NCBI RefSeq assembly: GCF_963169125.1
Contig: NC_084794.1
Coordinates: 230,465,219-230,529,218, forward strand
Direction: 5' to 3'
From: Humulus lupulus
Taxonomy: Eukaryota > Streptophyta > Magnoliopsida > Rosales > Cannabaceae
DNA: 64,000 nt
Below the pieces are notes generated by a model. It did not search any database. It saw only the letters and a list, made by a program, of their open reading frames with translations, and was not told the DNA's origin. Both the position numbers and the translations under genes were made by a program. This document shows positions 1 through 11,544 of the stretch, in pieces; the stretch's first letter is position 1, and each line of letters opens with the position of its first letter.

Positions 1-1
1 T

Positions 2-736
2 TGGGCGATTTCTTCCAAGCAAGACTGCCTGTGGGTCAAATGGATTAGTTCCATCTATTTGAAGGAGTTTAGCGTCTGGAATGTGCCTATTAGTCAGGAT
101 ATGAGCTGGTATATCAAGAAATTACTGAGGCTGAGACATTTCATGGATGAGGATAGCTTGATGCTAGCTGTTAAGGGAGGTAAATTTCATAGTAAACATT
201 TCTATCTCTCTCTTGTTTCTGCGCAATCTGTGGGTTTTGCTGAGACAGTTTGGAACAAGATTATTTTGCCTAAGCACAGGTTCATTTACTGGCAAATTTT
301 TAACAATCAGCTGCTTACTAGAGACCATTTGAGCCGGTTTATACATATTACCTCTGTTCTCTGCCCTGTGTGTGATTCTGGCGTAGAAACACATAGTCAT
401 TTGTTTATGGAGTGTATATATTCCAGGATAGTGTATGAGGAAATTGGTAGATGGCTAGGTGTTTTCCATTGGCTTGAATCTTATGAGGAGCTCACTCATT
501 GGTGTTTATTGGCCAAACATAGCTTGAAGAATCAGATAATTAATGCTGTTATAGCAGCTTCCTGGTACTTCATTTGGTGCAACAGAAACTGTTGCATTTT
601 CGATTCAATTTGTAAAATGGCCAGTAGCCTTAGTTTGGAAGTCAAAGAAGTAGTTAAGTATAGAGTTTTGAGTTGGGGTTCTTTCTCTCATCACAAAAAG
701 GATGTATATTTACGCCAAATTGTAGAAAGTTGGTAG
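2..736 (+). pseudogene. LINE reverse transcriptase C-terminal region with zinc-binding (zf-RVT) domain, partial
   Basis: This is the C-terminal end of a LINE ORF2 protein. The frame is open from the window edge, so the ORF's apparent start near 59 is not a real start. The middle has the layout of the plant reverse-transcriptase zinc-binding domain: a WNKIILPKHRFIYW-like lead, then CPVCDSGVETHSHLFMEC with paired Cys and His ligands, then a Trp-rich tail ending at TGG TAG (about 245 residues visible). No stop interrupts the visible part, which suggests a fairly young insertion. Endonuclease and RT catalytic domains would lie to the left. In plant LINEs this protein nicks the target and primes cDNA synthesis from the 3' poly(A) end. 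Whether the full copy is intact cannot be seen. Confidence 0.8.
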
Positions 737-873
737 TTGGTTCTGTGTAGTGTTTTTCTTGCTGTTTGTGTGAGTTTGCTGGCTGCTGGTATGTAGCAGC
801 TACTCTTTTTGTCTTGTAATTTTGGTTGGTTTTTGAATAAAATTTTTCTTTTGTTCAAAAAAAAAAAAAAAAT
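2..873 (+). mobile_element. LINE (non-LTR retrotransposon) 3' end with poly(A) tail
   Basis: The 3' part of a LINE: an open frame from base 2 to 736, a short 3' UTR, then about 16 A residues (857-872). Immediately after the A run the sequence becomes Tat-gypsy integrase, and the matching stretch of the second Tat copy (around 33930-33960, opposite strand) is continuous there. The LINE therefore inserted into the gypsy element. The 5' end and the left target duplication lie outside the window. Confidence 0.85.
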
Positions 874-1759
874 GATTTCATCCCTGTGGCCATTTGCAGC
901 ATGGGAATTGACCCGATAGGTTCCCTACCTATGGGGAAGGAAGAGTTCAATATGCGGTGGTGGCAACCAATTACTTCACGAAGTGGGTAGAATTCGAACC
1001 TCTGGCAACCATCACCTCGAAGAGAGTCCTGGATTTTGTGGTAAAGAATATCATTTGTCGATTTGGACTCCCTAAAAAGATTGTATAAGACAATGGGACA
1101 TAGTTCGATAGTGATCTCTTCACAGACTTTTGTGAAAGATGTGGCATAACGAAGAGTTTCTCGTCCGTAGCATACCCACAAGCCAATGGGCAGGTCGAGG
1201 TTGTAAATAGATCCTCAAGGTGAGCCTGAAGAAAAGATTGGATGAAGACAAAGGATTATGGCCCGAGCAGCTCCTGCAAGTACTTTGGGCCTATCGAACT
1301 TCTCATAGAACCTCCATGGGGCATACTCCTTTCCCCTAACCTTCAGAAGTGAGGCCATGCTTCTGATTGAAGCAATGGTGGCTACTCACAGGAAAAATAC
1401 ATTTGATCAAGAACAGAATAACGAGCTACTTAGCGCATCCCTCGATCTGATTGAAGAAAAAATGAGAGGAATCGCAATTACAACTCGCCCATTATCAACA
1501 AAAAATCACTCATTATTTCAATTCAAAAGTCATGGAATGCAGACTCGGATTAAGCGATTTGGTGCTCCGAATGGTCTTTTTGGCGAATAAAGACCCCAAT
1601 GATGGTGTGTTGGGCCCGAATTGGGAAGGACCGTACCAGATTGTAGAGGTCTTATGCGAAGGAATTTTCAAGCTAGCCCGACTAAATGGAGAAATATTTC
1701 CACGAACCTGGAATGCTCTTCATTTAAAAAAGTATTATCAATGTAAGGCTTATTTATAA
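874..1759 (+). pseudogene. Tat-gypsy integrase, decayed
   Basis: The C-terminal part of Ty3/gypsy pol. Scattered frames read as an integrase core: MGIDPIGSLP at the start, then KWVEFEPLATITSKRVLDF, a catalytic DNGT context (the tract at 1080-1120 carries a stop), and SVAYPQANGQVE near 1155-1190. The tail at 1532-1759 reads GPYQIVEVL ... NGEIFPRTWNALHLKKYYQ, the usual end of Tat-lineage pol. Several frameshifts and stops break it, so it is not functional. The N-terminal zinc-binding part is lost to the LINE insertion or lies left of the window. The homologous region of copy 2 is at 33105-34400 on the - strand. Confidence 0.8.
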
Positions 1760-1889
1760 AAGTCATTTTAAATAAATGACATATATTAATGAATAACCAT
1801 TTCTTAGTTTTATTATTGCAAGCTCGTGCTCTCACATTGTAAAAGCAACCAGGAAAGTTTATACATTTTGGTTACTTGGGGGGCACATA

Positions 1890-2360
1890 ACCGAGGTGAA
1901 TTTTTGAGAAAATTAAGCTTACTTGGATAAGATTAAAAACTTAGAAGCTTGGAGAAATTATTATTCAACGGCTTTTTAAAGCTCAAGTTTTCAATAAACC
2001 TAGCACGAGCTAAGTTTGAAAAATCATTTAAAACCCTGGATATAACCAGGTCCAAAGCTTAGAAGCTTGGAGAAATTGATTATTCAACGGCTTATTAAAA
2101 GCTCGAGTTTTAAATAAACTCTGCGCGAACTAAGCCTAAAAAACGTTTATTGAGAACCCTGGATATAACCAGGTCCAAGGCCTGAGTCCTAACAGGTATA
2201 ATGCTATTAAGTTTATTGAAAACCCTGGATATAACCAGGTCTGAGGCCTGAGTCCTAACAGTTATAATGCTATTAATTTATTAAAAACCTTGGATATAAC
2301 TGGTCCAATTACTGATTCTTAACAGGTATGATGCAAATAAGTGAGTAAAATCTTGGATAC
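1890..2360 (+). repeat. Diverged tandem repeats in the Tat-element spacer
   Basis: Units of roughly 60-120 bases share the core 'ccctggatataaccaggtcc' followed by 'gcctgagtcctaacagg'. The core recurs near 2033, 2157, 2223 and, more diverged, 2287 and 2350. It lies between the end of pol and the antisense ORF. Copy 2 has the same kind of repeat at the equivalent place (32600-32790). Array-forming 3' spacers are known in Tat/Ogre elements. Confidence 0.75.
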
Positions 2361-2649
2361 AACCAAGGTTGATAAAATCTATCTCAATCTAAAAGTCGAT
2401 CCCTAAGATTTCGAATGTACAAGATTTTAAGGATTCATAAACATGAGAAAATAATAAAGAAAATAAAAATTGATCAAAAGTTAGATGTATATTCAAATAA
2501 AAAAATATTGTCACATCGAGGAGAAGAAACCTCAAGCTAAGCCCGAAGGCAATCATTTCAATCCCAAGGGATTGTTACATAATTTTTTTTTAAATAATAA
2601 CAAAAATATTGAATAAGTCATTGGGATCCGTCAATACGCTCCACCGAAG
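2361..2649. other. AT-rich spacer of Tat copy 1
   Basis: Continuation of the untranslated spacer between the tandem repeats and the antisense ORF. No gene is seen. Confidence 0.5.
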
Positions 2650-5600
2650 TCACTTCCTCACCATCTCCCTTTATAGCTCTGGAGGCCTCACCAATCTCTG
2701 AGGGTTCCTGCAAAAACCGTATCTTGAATTTAGCAAATTACGGATCCCACAGATTGGGCAGCAAGAAGGAGAAGTTCCCAACCTGGTTAAAAACCCAGCA
2801 ACGGTAAAGCACCTCCTCCATTGTCGACGAGGACATTGCAGCATCATCCTTGGCCTTAGCCTCAACCTCGATCAACTTCACTTTGAGTTCATTGTTCTCA
2901 ACCTAAAGCTGATCATCACGGTGACTCGCCTCCACGACCTGAGCCTTAGAGGTGGACAATGTGGCCTTCGCAGACTGCTCGCCCTCTTGAGAAGAAATGA
3001 GAGCAGCTTTGGTAGCATGCTCACTCTCTTGAGCAACACTCAAAGCAACTTTGGCAACCTGCTCATTCTCTTGGGCAGCAGTTAAGGCAGCTCGTAGTTC
3101 ATCGCTCCTAGCTTTAACATGAGCTCTACTTCGGTATTGAGCCAAGACCTAATGTAGAATAATGAAGCAAATCAACAAAAAAGAAACATGTAATAAAGAA
3201 AAAGAAGAGGAAATAAGGTTAGAAGTGGGAAAATGACTCACGGTGAGGTTTTTCCCTATAGCAAATTTGAGGACATCTTCCGGGCTGTGCTCTTCTATGG
3301 CCCTCAGATCCCTAGCATTAGCTTTGTATGCATGGCTCACCATGTGACTCGCCGTCTCGTACACGATACCCGGAAAAGCCTCAGGGATCTTGTCCAGATT
3401 GTGTGGCTCGACCGGTATCCAGAGGAGGGGAATCTCACTTCGGACGGGAGCCTTGGTTTGAATCACTTGGGGTTGTGAGGAAGGCATATGTCGAGGACGG
3501 GGAGGAGGAGTTTGCTGGACAGTGACATTTGTTACCAGAGCTGGGGGAAGCTCTCTTACTTGCTACTCTCGAGTTGTGCTCACACCTTTACCCTTGGGAG
3601 GTGACTTTGTAATAGCCCTTGTCTTGGGGGTGGTCTTCTTTATCACCCTGGGCCTTTTTACCACAGACCCAGCTCCAGACCCTCTAACGCTGAAGGCATT
3701 CCTTAAATCTGGAGCTTCTAGCAATTCCATATTTTCACTTGAAAAAATAAGGATTTAATTCACATGAGTAATGCTTCAAAGGTATTATAAATGCAAGGAA
3801 AAAAGAACAAGGATCCTACCCTCCAGGCTAGAGGAGGAATCTATTACGATCGGCTCGGGTGTATTGACCGGGCTCGGAATAACCTCTAACTTTGGGATTA
3901 ACAGAGGAGAAGGGAAATCTAAGGCTACAATCTCCTGGATCCTACGGGGTTCAGGTCCTTCCTTGAGGCAGGACTCATCTACGTACTGCCTGAAGTTAGG
4001 AGCAAATGCACCTTGGAGTAGGGAAGGTCAGGTCCTACTATTGGTCTCATACTTTTCAAAGATGGTGGATCTAAAGTTTAATTTGTTGTTGACTACAACG
4101 GTGCCTTTAGGATAGCTATGATCATAGTGTACCACCAAATGATCCACACGTTGGAGAAGGGCTACGTCTAGGTCTGGATCTGTAGGGTGATGGTTAACGA
4201 GCTGGTTAGGGTTAAAATAGACCAACCTGTAGCTGGCAGCAGCCCAATCTAATTCTCTGAAAAGTTATGGGTTACATTGGTTGGAGGGGTCGGCTGTAAC
4301 GCCCTACCTCCTTAGAGCAGTTACCAAGTGAGTTTAAAAATGTGCAATTAACTCGCTAATCGAGGTTTTAGGTTAAAAGTGTAGCTAAACCATAATAAAA
4401 GTCACATAGTTTGAGAAAATAAATCCATTCATTGAATATTATAAAGTGTTAAAAATTTGGGATCCCAAAATACTGTTTTAGAAATATTTACAACTCAAAA
4501 ATATAGCTAAAGTCGACTAAATGAAAAAATTAAGTTTAATACAAACGTCCCCCAAAAAATACCCCTGGCCGTGGCAGCCAGGCAGGCCAAACATGTACGC
4601 GTCACTTCATGCTCTCTGTACTCATGGTTGGTCGACTTTCCCCTTGCCCTTACCTGCACCATAGAGAACCCATGAGCTGAAGCCCAGCAAGAAAGCTCCA
4701 CACATGCAAATAACATATGCATAAACATCATCCAACACATAATAAACTCCCAACAAGCTTAACACATATGGCCATGTCATCCCAGGCCCTGGGTTTGCGG
4801 TCTACATCGTGAGGATATCACAGGTATCCTACAGGGTTTCACCTCGGAAACTCGCACTCTGCGTGCTTAACGCTACTCCTGGCCCCTTCCCGTTCTCGGC
4901 CTTTGCCGTTCCCGGCCCTCGTCGTTCTCGGCCTTCGCTGTTTCTGGCTCTTGCCGTTCATTCACATATATGCACACATAGCATAATTAAGGAAATACTT
5001 AAACACGTATAAACATATTCAATGGGGCTACACCCTGTAACACAAACTATAGGGCCTCGCCCTGCTCTACGGGTGCAATAGTTTTCTTACCTGTGTCTGG
5101 AGCTTTCCAAGCACCGATGTCCCGAGCACATTCCCCTAGTTCGATCCTCGCTGAAAACCTAGTCACAACGTATCAACAACATCCATCCATCAAGTTCTAA
5201 TTCATTAAATTACTTCGGGTCATAATTCTAATCTTCGGGACCTTGAAATCTATCAATCAGGGTGATAAAATCCATCCCAAGCCTTAACATTTGGATTCCC
5301 GAGCCTAAAACCTCCTTGGAGTCCAAAAGCACACTAAGTGTTGCAGCCCCATAAACCCATGCCACGGCCCACCTCAACCAGAAACCAATCCCCCAAAAAT
5401 ATCCCATGTGCGCTGCGGCCTAAGCTAGGGTGTGTCGCGGCCCGCTCTTCTTCCTAGCCACCAAAATGTTATAGAGAGCCACGGCTCAGCAAGAACAATG
5501 TCATGGCCCGACCCTTTGAACCCAGAAAAATCCTCCATTTTCTCCACAAAATTCAAGCCAATTCACCCAAAAATCAACCCAATATTTCAAGTCAATCATC

Positions 5601-7542
5601 ACAGAAGTTCTACCACAGTCTCAGCAACAAAACCTAATAAGAATTAACCCCAAACCTCATCTAAAACTCAAGAATGATTCTTCATCTAGCTCACATGCAT
5701 AACTTTGAAATACCAGCAGAAAATCAACATAATTCATCAAGTTAAAAGCTTACCTTTGTGCTTAATTAAACCTCTATGTTAATCCCCTAAGTTCCAAGCT
5801 CCTAGCCCCCAAAGTTCCAGCTGGATTCCTTAGTCTCTAGTTTGTTTTTCACCAAAACCTCCATGCTTCCAAGGGAGAAGAAAGAACTGAGAGATAGAGA
5901 GAGAGAGGGTCGGTTCCTTAGTTTCTGAAGGCTTCCTTGGTTTTGTTTTATTTAACTTAAGTCTCTAAGGTTACCTCAAAGGCTCGGGGTACCAAAAACG
6001 TCCCTGATGGAAAAATGGTAAATTTCCCCAATATTCCCTCCTAAACATTCTAACTTCAAATGTATCTCCAAATATTTATTTTCATAACTCGATAACCCAA
6101 TAAAACATCTAATGCTTGGAATACCCCTCGACTCGCCCTGAGTCGGGTATTCAACCTCGTTGTGATTTTCTTGCTAAACAGCTCCCTAGAAGTGTCTCAG
6201 ATTGTGCAACACAGATATATCACAAATATATCATAATATTCACAATTATTACATTTATGCCCTCAACGGGCTAAAATTACAAACATGCCCCTAATAACCA
6301 AATGGGGCCCACATGCATATTTAATTCACCTAAACATGCATTTGTAATCACACACTCATCAAGTTCACACATTAACATAATAAACCACTTATTGCTCTCC
6401 AGGCATGCTAATCAGGGCCCCAAGCCTTATTTGGCAAATTTGGGACGCTACACCGGTTGTTGCCCCGGACGCAGCTCGTTCAGGATCGGGCCCCTAATTA
6501 TCTTCAGGTGCTCGTCTTTTTCGCATCAACAGTACCACATCTTCTTCATCCTCAATGTCCTTGGTGACTGGCAAGGCCCCTTGAGAAGATGGGAGCTCAG
6601 GGATGACGGGAAGTGGAGTTCGGGTCCTCAGAGCTAATGTCTGACCCTTGCTAATTAATTTTCATGCCACCATGGTGGCGTCGTTCACGATTTGCCGATA
6701 GTATTTTTTCCAGGGAGGAAGGCTAGACGAAGTCTCGTACTGACCCCCGAGGGTCTCAGATCGTCCCGTCCTTGCGAATATAGCGGCACAAGGAGCAAAC
6801 TTAATCAGAACATATATATAAAAAATTCATGATGGTGATAAAAGTTCACGTGCTGAATTCACAAAGATAGAAGACTTACGAGGATGGTAGAAGTACCGAT
6901 GATCATAATTCTTGAACCCATTCGACATAAAGAATAAATCTTTATAGTCATTTGGGTGGCTGGGAAGCTCGATGACAGAACTGGAGTTCAAAAACTGAGT
7001 AAGGTAATAAAATCCATCACCTCACCCTTTCTAGTCAGAACTAGCCTTGAGGTAGAAGAACTATAGGATATCTGCTGGAGTGGGGACCTCCCACTCATAC
7101 CTCAGAACACAGATATTTTAATCCCGCCAAAAGCATGTAGGAATTTGGGGGGAGCTGAAAGGGAGCCAATTTAACGTAGTTAAGAAAATCTATGAAATAT
7201 TGGTCCAATGGGAGGAAGGCATTGACCTTCAGGTGTTTATCACTCCAAGCACCGTAGTCATCTTGGAAGGGGGCACAACTCCGTTCCCCCTCAAGTGCAG
7301 GTCGAGCGATGAGACCATCAGCTCCCATCTCGATATTGTGACTTAGGAGGATCTTGTCCACATTCCCCTGAGTTGTTATCCTGAAGACTATATGTTCAGC
7401 CTCGGAAAACGCATTGGGGTCGACGAAAATCTCTCTCCACCACAAGACCAAAGTGTGGGATGGGAGAATCAGAGGCGACCTGCTTGCCTTTGCCTTTGTT
7501 TTGGGTAGATGAGCTCGTGGCATTCTTCTTGGGAGGCGCCAT
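2650..7542 (-). pseudogene. Antisense extra ORF of Tat-gypsy copy 1 (Transposase_28-type domain plus coiled coil), split
   Basis: Read on the - strand, the start ATG is at 7542 (MAPPKK...). The first large exon (to about 7095) encodes the 'putative gypsy type transposon' domain (Transposase_28, PF04195): GADGLIARPALEGERS, then LPLDQYFIDFLNYVKLAPFQ. Later parts lie at 6880-6460 and, beyond an inserted solo LTR (4296-6452), at 4260-2650. The last part is a helical, Ala/Glu-rich coiled coil with repeats of AQE(N/S)EQ(V/A)AK and a C-terminal block KIRFLQEPSE. Stops and frameshifts are frequent. The same gene, less broken at the start, is at 29899-32267 on the + strand. The protein's function is unknown; such antisense ORFs are a known accessory gene of Tat elements. 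Confidence 0.75.
4296..6452 (-). mobile_element. Solo LTR (gypsy-type family with TGTARYGYCCC ends)
   Basis: It begins TGTAACGCCCTACC and ends GGGACGCTACA, the inverted termini of a long-LTR family also present at 13327, 51870 and 62279. Read from the right end, its start matches those copies (TGTAGCGTCCCAAAT...). It splits the antisense ORF of Tat copy 1. The flanking pentamers are TCGGC and CCGGT; copy 2 reads CCGGC at this site, so each is one C-to-T change from a perfect duplication. No internal genes are present. A GC-rich run of 18-base-like units (ctcggcc/gccgttc) occurs at about 4876-4960. Confidence 0.8.
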
Positions 7543-8593
7543 GATTCAGATTGCCTAACAACAAATCGACCTAATTAGTAGGCGGCCTAAGATGGTCTAT
7601 AGCTATGATCTGGGAGGTACGGGAAACGAAAAGGCCTAATTGGACTACTTTTGAAATTTGAAAGCTCATACGAGCTAAATTTTTCCCTAGCTTCAAAGCA
7701 TGGTCCCACGCGGTATCCTTGGCCATGCGTCTTGATTTCTTAAAATCCCCAAATACTTTGGGATCCGTGTGTCAGAGCCATCAGACCCATTACTTTCCTT
7801 TTGAAAGTGGTTTAATGCAAAACCGCCTAAGGAATCGTAACCCCTAAGCTACCTAGGATTAAACCTAAAACCCTTTTGGTTTCTACTCCCTAAACAGGTA
7901 TTCAAACCGGTTTACCATAAGGGTTTTCCCAGATTAACCCAGAGAATTACCCAGATTTATGAATATCTTATTTCTAAACAAGTTTGGTTTCATTCGTGTG
8001 ACCTAAATCAAAGCCCATTTCTTATTTGCACTCAGAAATAGCCTAACGATATTGAACAACGAGCATTTTTCGAAGTAAAAAGCTCACTGGAAATTGAAGA
8101 ATAAAAAAAAGTCAAACCAGGTGATAAAATACATATAGAAAATAAGTTCGATTTAGAGAAGATGTCGATATATCCACAGGAAGCTCCTTGAAAGCTTCTG
8201 AAGATCTGAGAGGCAATGAAAGATTTTGGGGATTCTGGAGAAGAAGAAGGAAATCTTAAGTGTTTGAAAGGGAAATTATTTTAACACAAAGGCGGTGAGG
8301 TCTCAGGACTGACCACCCTATTTATACGTAAACTATGAAAATTAATTCGGACCATTCGATTGGGTTAGCTCGAGATCAAAGGGTCAAGATTAAATAAACC
8401 ATATGGTGGCAAAAAGTTGAGAGGACAGTTGTTTCAATCCTCGAAACCCAAACGGACGCCAATTGCAGGAAGCCACGTATCCAATACTTGAGTAGTGGGC
8501 AGGCACAATTTTATATGACAGAAATCTAAAAACCCCTACTGTGTATGTCAGAAAGTGACGACATCAAACACGAGCAGGAGCTTGGGGGGGAAA
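7543..8593. other. Leader/promoter region of the Tat copy 1 antisense ORF
   Basis: Non-coding stretch between the antisense-ORF start and the 3' LTR. It contains a TATA-like box facing the antisense ORF and ends in the polypurine tract (GAGCTTGGGGGGG, about 8578-8590) that precedes the LTR. The homologous stretch of copy 2 is 28879-29898. Confidence 0.6.
8318..8328 (-). promoter_or_regulatory. TATA-like box for the antisense ORF (copy 1)
   Basis: The - strand reads GTATAAATAGG, about 780 bases upstream of the antisense-ORF ATG. The equivalent + strand motif in copy 2 is CGTATAAATAGGG at 29142-29154. Conservation in both copies supports a real promoter. Confidence 0.55.
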
Positions 8594-9270
8594 TTTTGTA
8601 CCCTAAATTTAGCACGAGTTCAATTACTCAGCTCGGGTACAGATGGCAGGTGAATATGTGGGAAAATAACCAAGTAGAATACCTGGTTATTAACCATGTG
8701 AGTAGGTCGAGGTTCAATCCAGTTCGTACATGGTCTACAAGTCATTATCTGACCAGCTTGCGAGGACGAGCTCAGGTGAGATATTCAGCTTGCGAGGACC
8801 CAGATATAACACATACTGAAGGATCCCAGGAGATTTGGGAATTCTTTGTGCGCTCATTAATAGCCAAGCAGTATCATATATCTGTCTATTATTATCTGAG
8901 ATAGCAGGACCATATTTATTATGTTATCAAATCACATCCCAATGTAAATTCGAACAATATGTATTAATTATATACCATATATATAATTACGCGGTTTATT
9001 CACGCAGGGACCCAAACATGTCCATGGAATTCTCCTATAAATACTAGGAATGTTGGACAGGGAAGGGGGATCATTTTTTTGTATTACCAAAACTCTGCAG
9101 AAATAGTAATAATATTGACTTGTGGAATAGGTGGATTTTAACCACTGAACCATGTAAAAGTTCTGTGCTTTTGAGTGAATGCCTGATATTTCATTGCGGT
9201 TTATAATCTAGCACTAATTTACCCATTTTATTTCATAATATATAGTTGGTGAAAAACTGCATCAACAAAT
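8594..9270 (+). repeat. 3' LTR of Tat-gypsy copy 1
   Basis: Aligned by eye to the reverse complement of 28119-28878. The start TTTTGTACCCTAAA matches TGTTGTACTCTAAA, with a shared CTATAAATA promoter (about 9033) and GGACAGGGAAGGGG. The end GTTGGTGAAAAACTGCATCAACAA matches GTTGGCGAAAAACC...CAACAACA. The terminal bases are decayed, so the boundaries are good to a few bases. Confidence 0.75.
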
Positions 9271-9871
9271 ATCATTCGGTAAAAATAATTAAATCTATTT
9301 TTAGAACTAAATTAAAAAAATATTGATTTTGTGAAAAACACACTTTTCCAAAATAGTGAGTGGGAGATAGAGTTATGACAATAAGTCTCATGGTCTCCAT
9401 TATTGGTTGAACACTGAGAGGCATAGGAAGGGCCTCATGTCGCCTATGTTTACGGCCTCCCTAAGGAAAGGCTTCTGAATATGTTTATTTTATCTCAAGG
9501 TTTACTTCTCTTATGAGAATATAATTAGTGTTGTATTTCAAGTTTGACTGACCTTAAGGCACACTCCTGATGAAGCTGTGTCTAGGCTTTCGACCAAAAT
9601 AGCAGTAGTTCATAAGTCAAGAAAGAAAAATGCATTTTTAAGTTTTCACTTATGAAATTGAGATTTGTCTCAAAATTAATTTGGAGTTAGTCTGACCTAC
9701 TACCCCAAGGCTGGTCCATTAATTTTCAAATTAATTTACCATGGATTAGTATATATTTTTTATGTGTTTTTATATGTTGCATTCACTCATCATTTTTACT
9801 TTCCCAAATAATATCTGGTATATATTATATGTTTTAATTCATTATATTTTATTTATTTATTTCCAGCATTA

Positions 9872-10192
9872 ATGGTTAATTCTCTTAATCCTGATCAAGT
9901 ACTTGAAAACTTGGGAATTCACACACACCTCATTGATAAATTCTTGGAAAGGATTCCATTTAGTCTTATCCGCATTAGAAGATGGTATGAAGGGATTCAC
10001 ATTGTCTTTGGGACACAAAACTTGTACAGAGCGATCTATGATCTACCTCCAGTGGTTCCAAGCTCTTCATCCAGCTTTGATGAACATGAAAAATATGGTG
10101 AATGGATGACATTGAATCACCTGGCATGCCAATGCATATTACCGACCATGCATGGCAACATTAAAGAAAGATATATGGTTGTTGAAACTTAA
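9872..10192 (+). pseudogene. Copia gag fragment
   Basis: An open frame of 106 codons whose layout fits the N-terminal gag (UBN2/DUF4219-type) of plant copia elements. It has a start MVNSLNPDQVLENL, a short RWYEGIHIVFG segment in place of the usual W-containing block, then LPPVVPSS, YGEWMTLNHLACQCIL and ...HGNIKERY. A stop after VVET ends it, but the same frame goes on with YEMWILIKSDAMEHAKIFE, so the stop is a mutation. Zinc knuckle and protease are not recognisable downstream. Assignment rests on the pattern 'E-W-x(4-6)-A-x-C-x-x-L' and on copia RT remnants further right. Confidence 0.5.
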
Positions 10193-11544
10193 TACGAGAT
10201 GTGGATCTTGATAAAGAGTGATGCTATGGAACATGCTAAAATTTTTGAAATATGGGGTAAATTCGATTTACTCAAAACTTATTCTTTAATATTTTGAATT
10301 GTTGATTCAAAATTATGCCACTGATATTATTTTTCATTTGTTCTTGTCTTTGGGGATACGAAAATCTTTCGAGAAAAAGGATAATTGCATTGAAACCAAA
10401 GTGAAGAAGAAATGATGATGACGATTGAACAAAGAAAATATTAGTTTAGAAATTTATTTTTTATTTTAAAAATAATTTAAATTTTTGTCATTTTGAAATA
10501 GTTGATTTTCATTATGAAAGAAACTAATAAGTTCATTCTTTAAATTAGTTCTAGAATTCTTTCTAGAAACTATATTTTAGATTCCTTTATTTGATAAGTG
10601 AACAAATTTAATGTTCAAAGCTAAAAGAGGTAATAAATTGTAAGTAAATATTTATTGATATTTATTTAAGATATGTTTATTTTTGAATTAATACAAAGAA
10701 AATTTCTAGATATTTCCATACAACATTCAAAGTAAAGTCACTTAAAGACTTGTTTGATCTGATCAAAAGGAAATCTAAACTCAAATTTGGAATTCAAGTA
10801 AATTGCATGTGAACTTGGAATTCAAACCGAACTCACATACAACTAGAATGCTGAGCAAAATTAGTATTTTAAAAATGGAATATAATCATATTAGATAAGA
10901 TTAAATAGATAGTGAGTGATCATTATCGTCTTTATTATTTCTATAATTTTAACACTCGTTATACTCTGTACATCTTTGATTATACAACATCAAAGACTTA
11001 AAAGTTGGGATTCACAAGTGGTTATGTGAATAAATTGAAAATTTTCCCTGAAGTCATTTAGTAAAACAATTTAATAATTATAAAAGATTACAAAAGTTTT
11101 TGTATCTCTTAAATGCTACTTTAATGAAACATGATTATTATAATCACTATAATTTTCTAATTAAATTGTACTTGAAATAATGACTGTAAGTCAAGTAAGC
11201 AAGTTATTGATAGTTAACAATGATAAAACTAAATGAATATCACAAATTATTTAAAGCATTATTGTAGTGGGAGCGTTAGTTAGTAAGTACTTTGTTACAA
11301 ATATAAAGTTTAGTTGGTGTGTGTAACACAATCTAACTATATTTCATTCACATACTAGTATGTAATGAAATTTATTTTACAAAAAACAATTGTTGAAACA
11401 CCATGAACCTAGAAATGGAATTTGGAATTCTACGACATCTGGATTCTTGAACATCCAACTAAAGTTCACTAAACTTCAGTTTGAAACCGGATATTCAAGA
11501 TGAAGATGAGAATAGAGGAAAGTATGGACTTTTCAAAGTAATGT
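10193..11544. other. Decayed copia interior, no gene recognisable
   Basis: AT-rich DNA between the gag and RT remnants. No frame longer than a few dozen codons and no motif that can be named. Confidence 0.5.

Larger units (their letters stand above)
874..9270 (+). mobile_element. Ty3/gypsy retrotransposon, Tat-like lineage, copy 1 (3' part)
   Basis: The 3' half of a gypsy element on the + strand, in this order: end of integrase (to 1759), tandem-repeat spacer, an extra ORF in antisense orientation (7542 to 2650), and a 3' LTR (8594-9270). This layout, including an antisense ORF between pol and the 3' LTR, is known for the Tat lineage. The same order occurs inverted from 28119 rightward. The element is interrupted by the LINE (left) and by a solo LTR at 4296-6452. 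The flank to the right of the LTR is decayed copia DNA, so this copy inserted into that element. Confidence 0.8.

Noticed and set aside
3233..4115. + strand ORFs (for example 3233-3478 and 3771-4115)
   Set aside because: They are shadows of the antisense ORF on the - strand of Tat copy 1. The - strand has the homologous, domain-bearing frame in copy 2.
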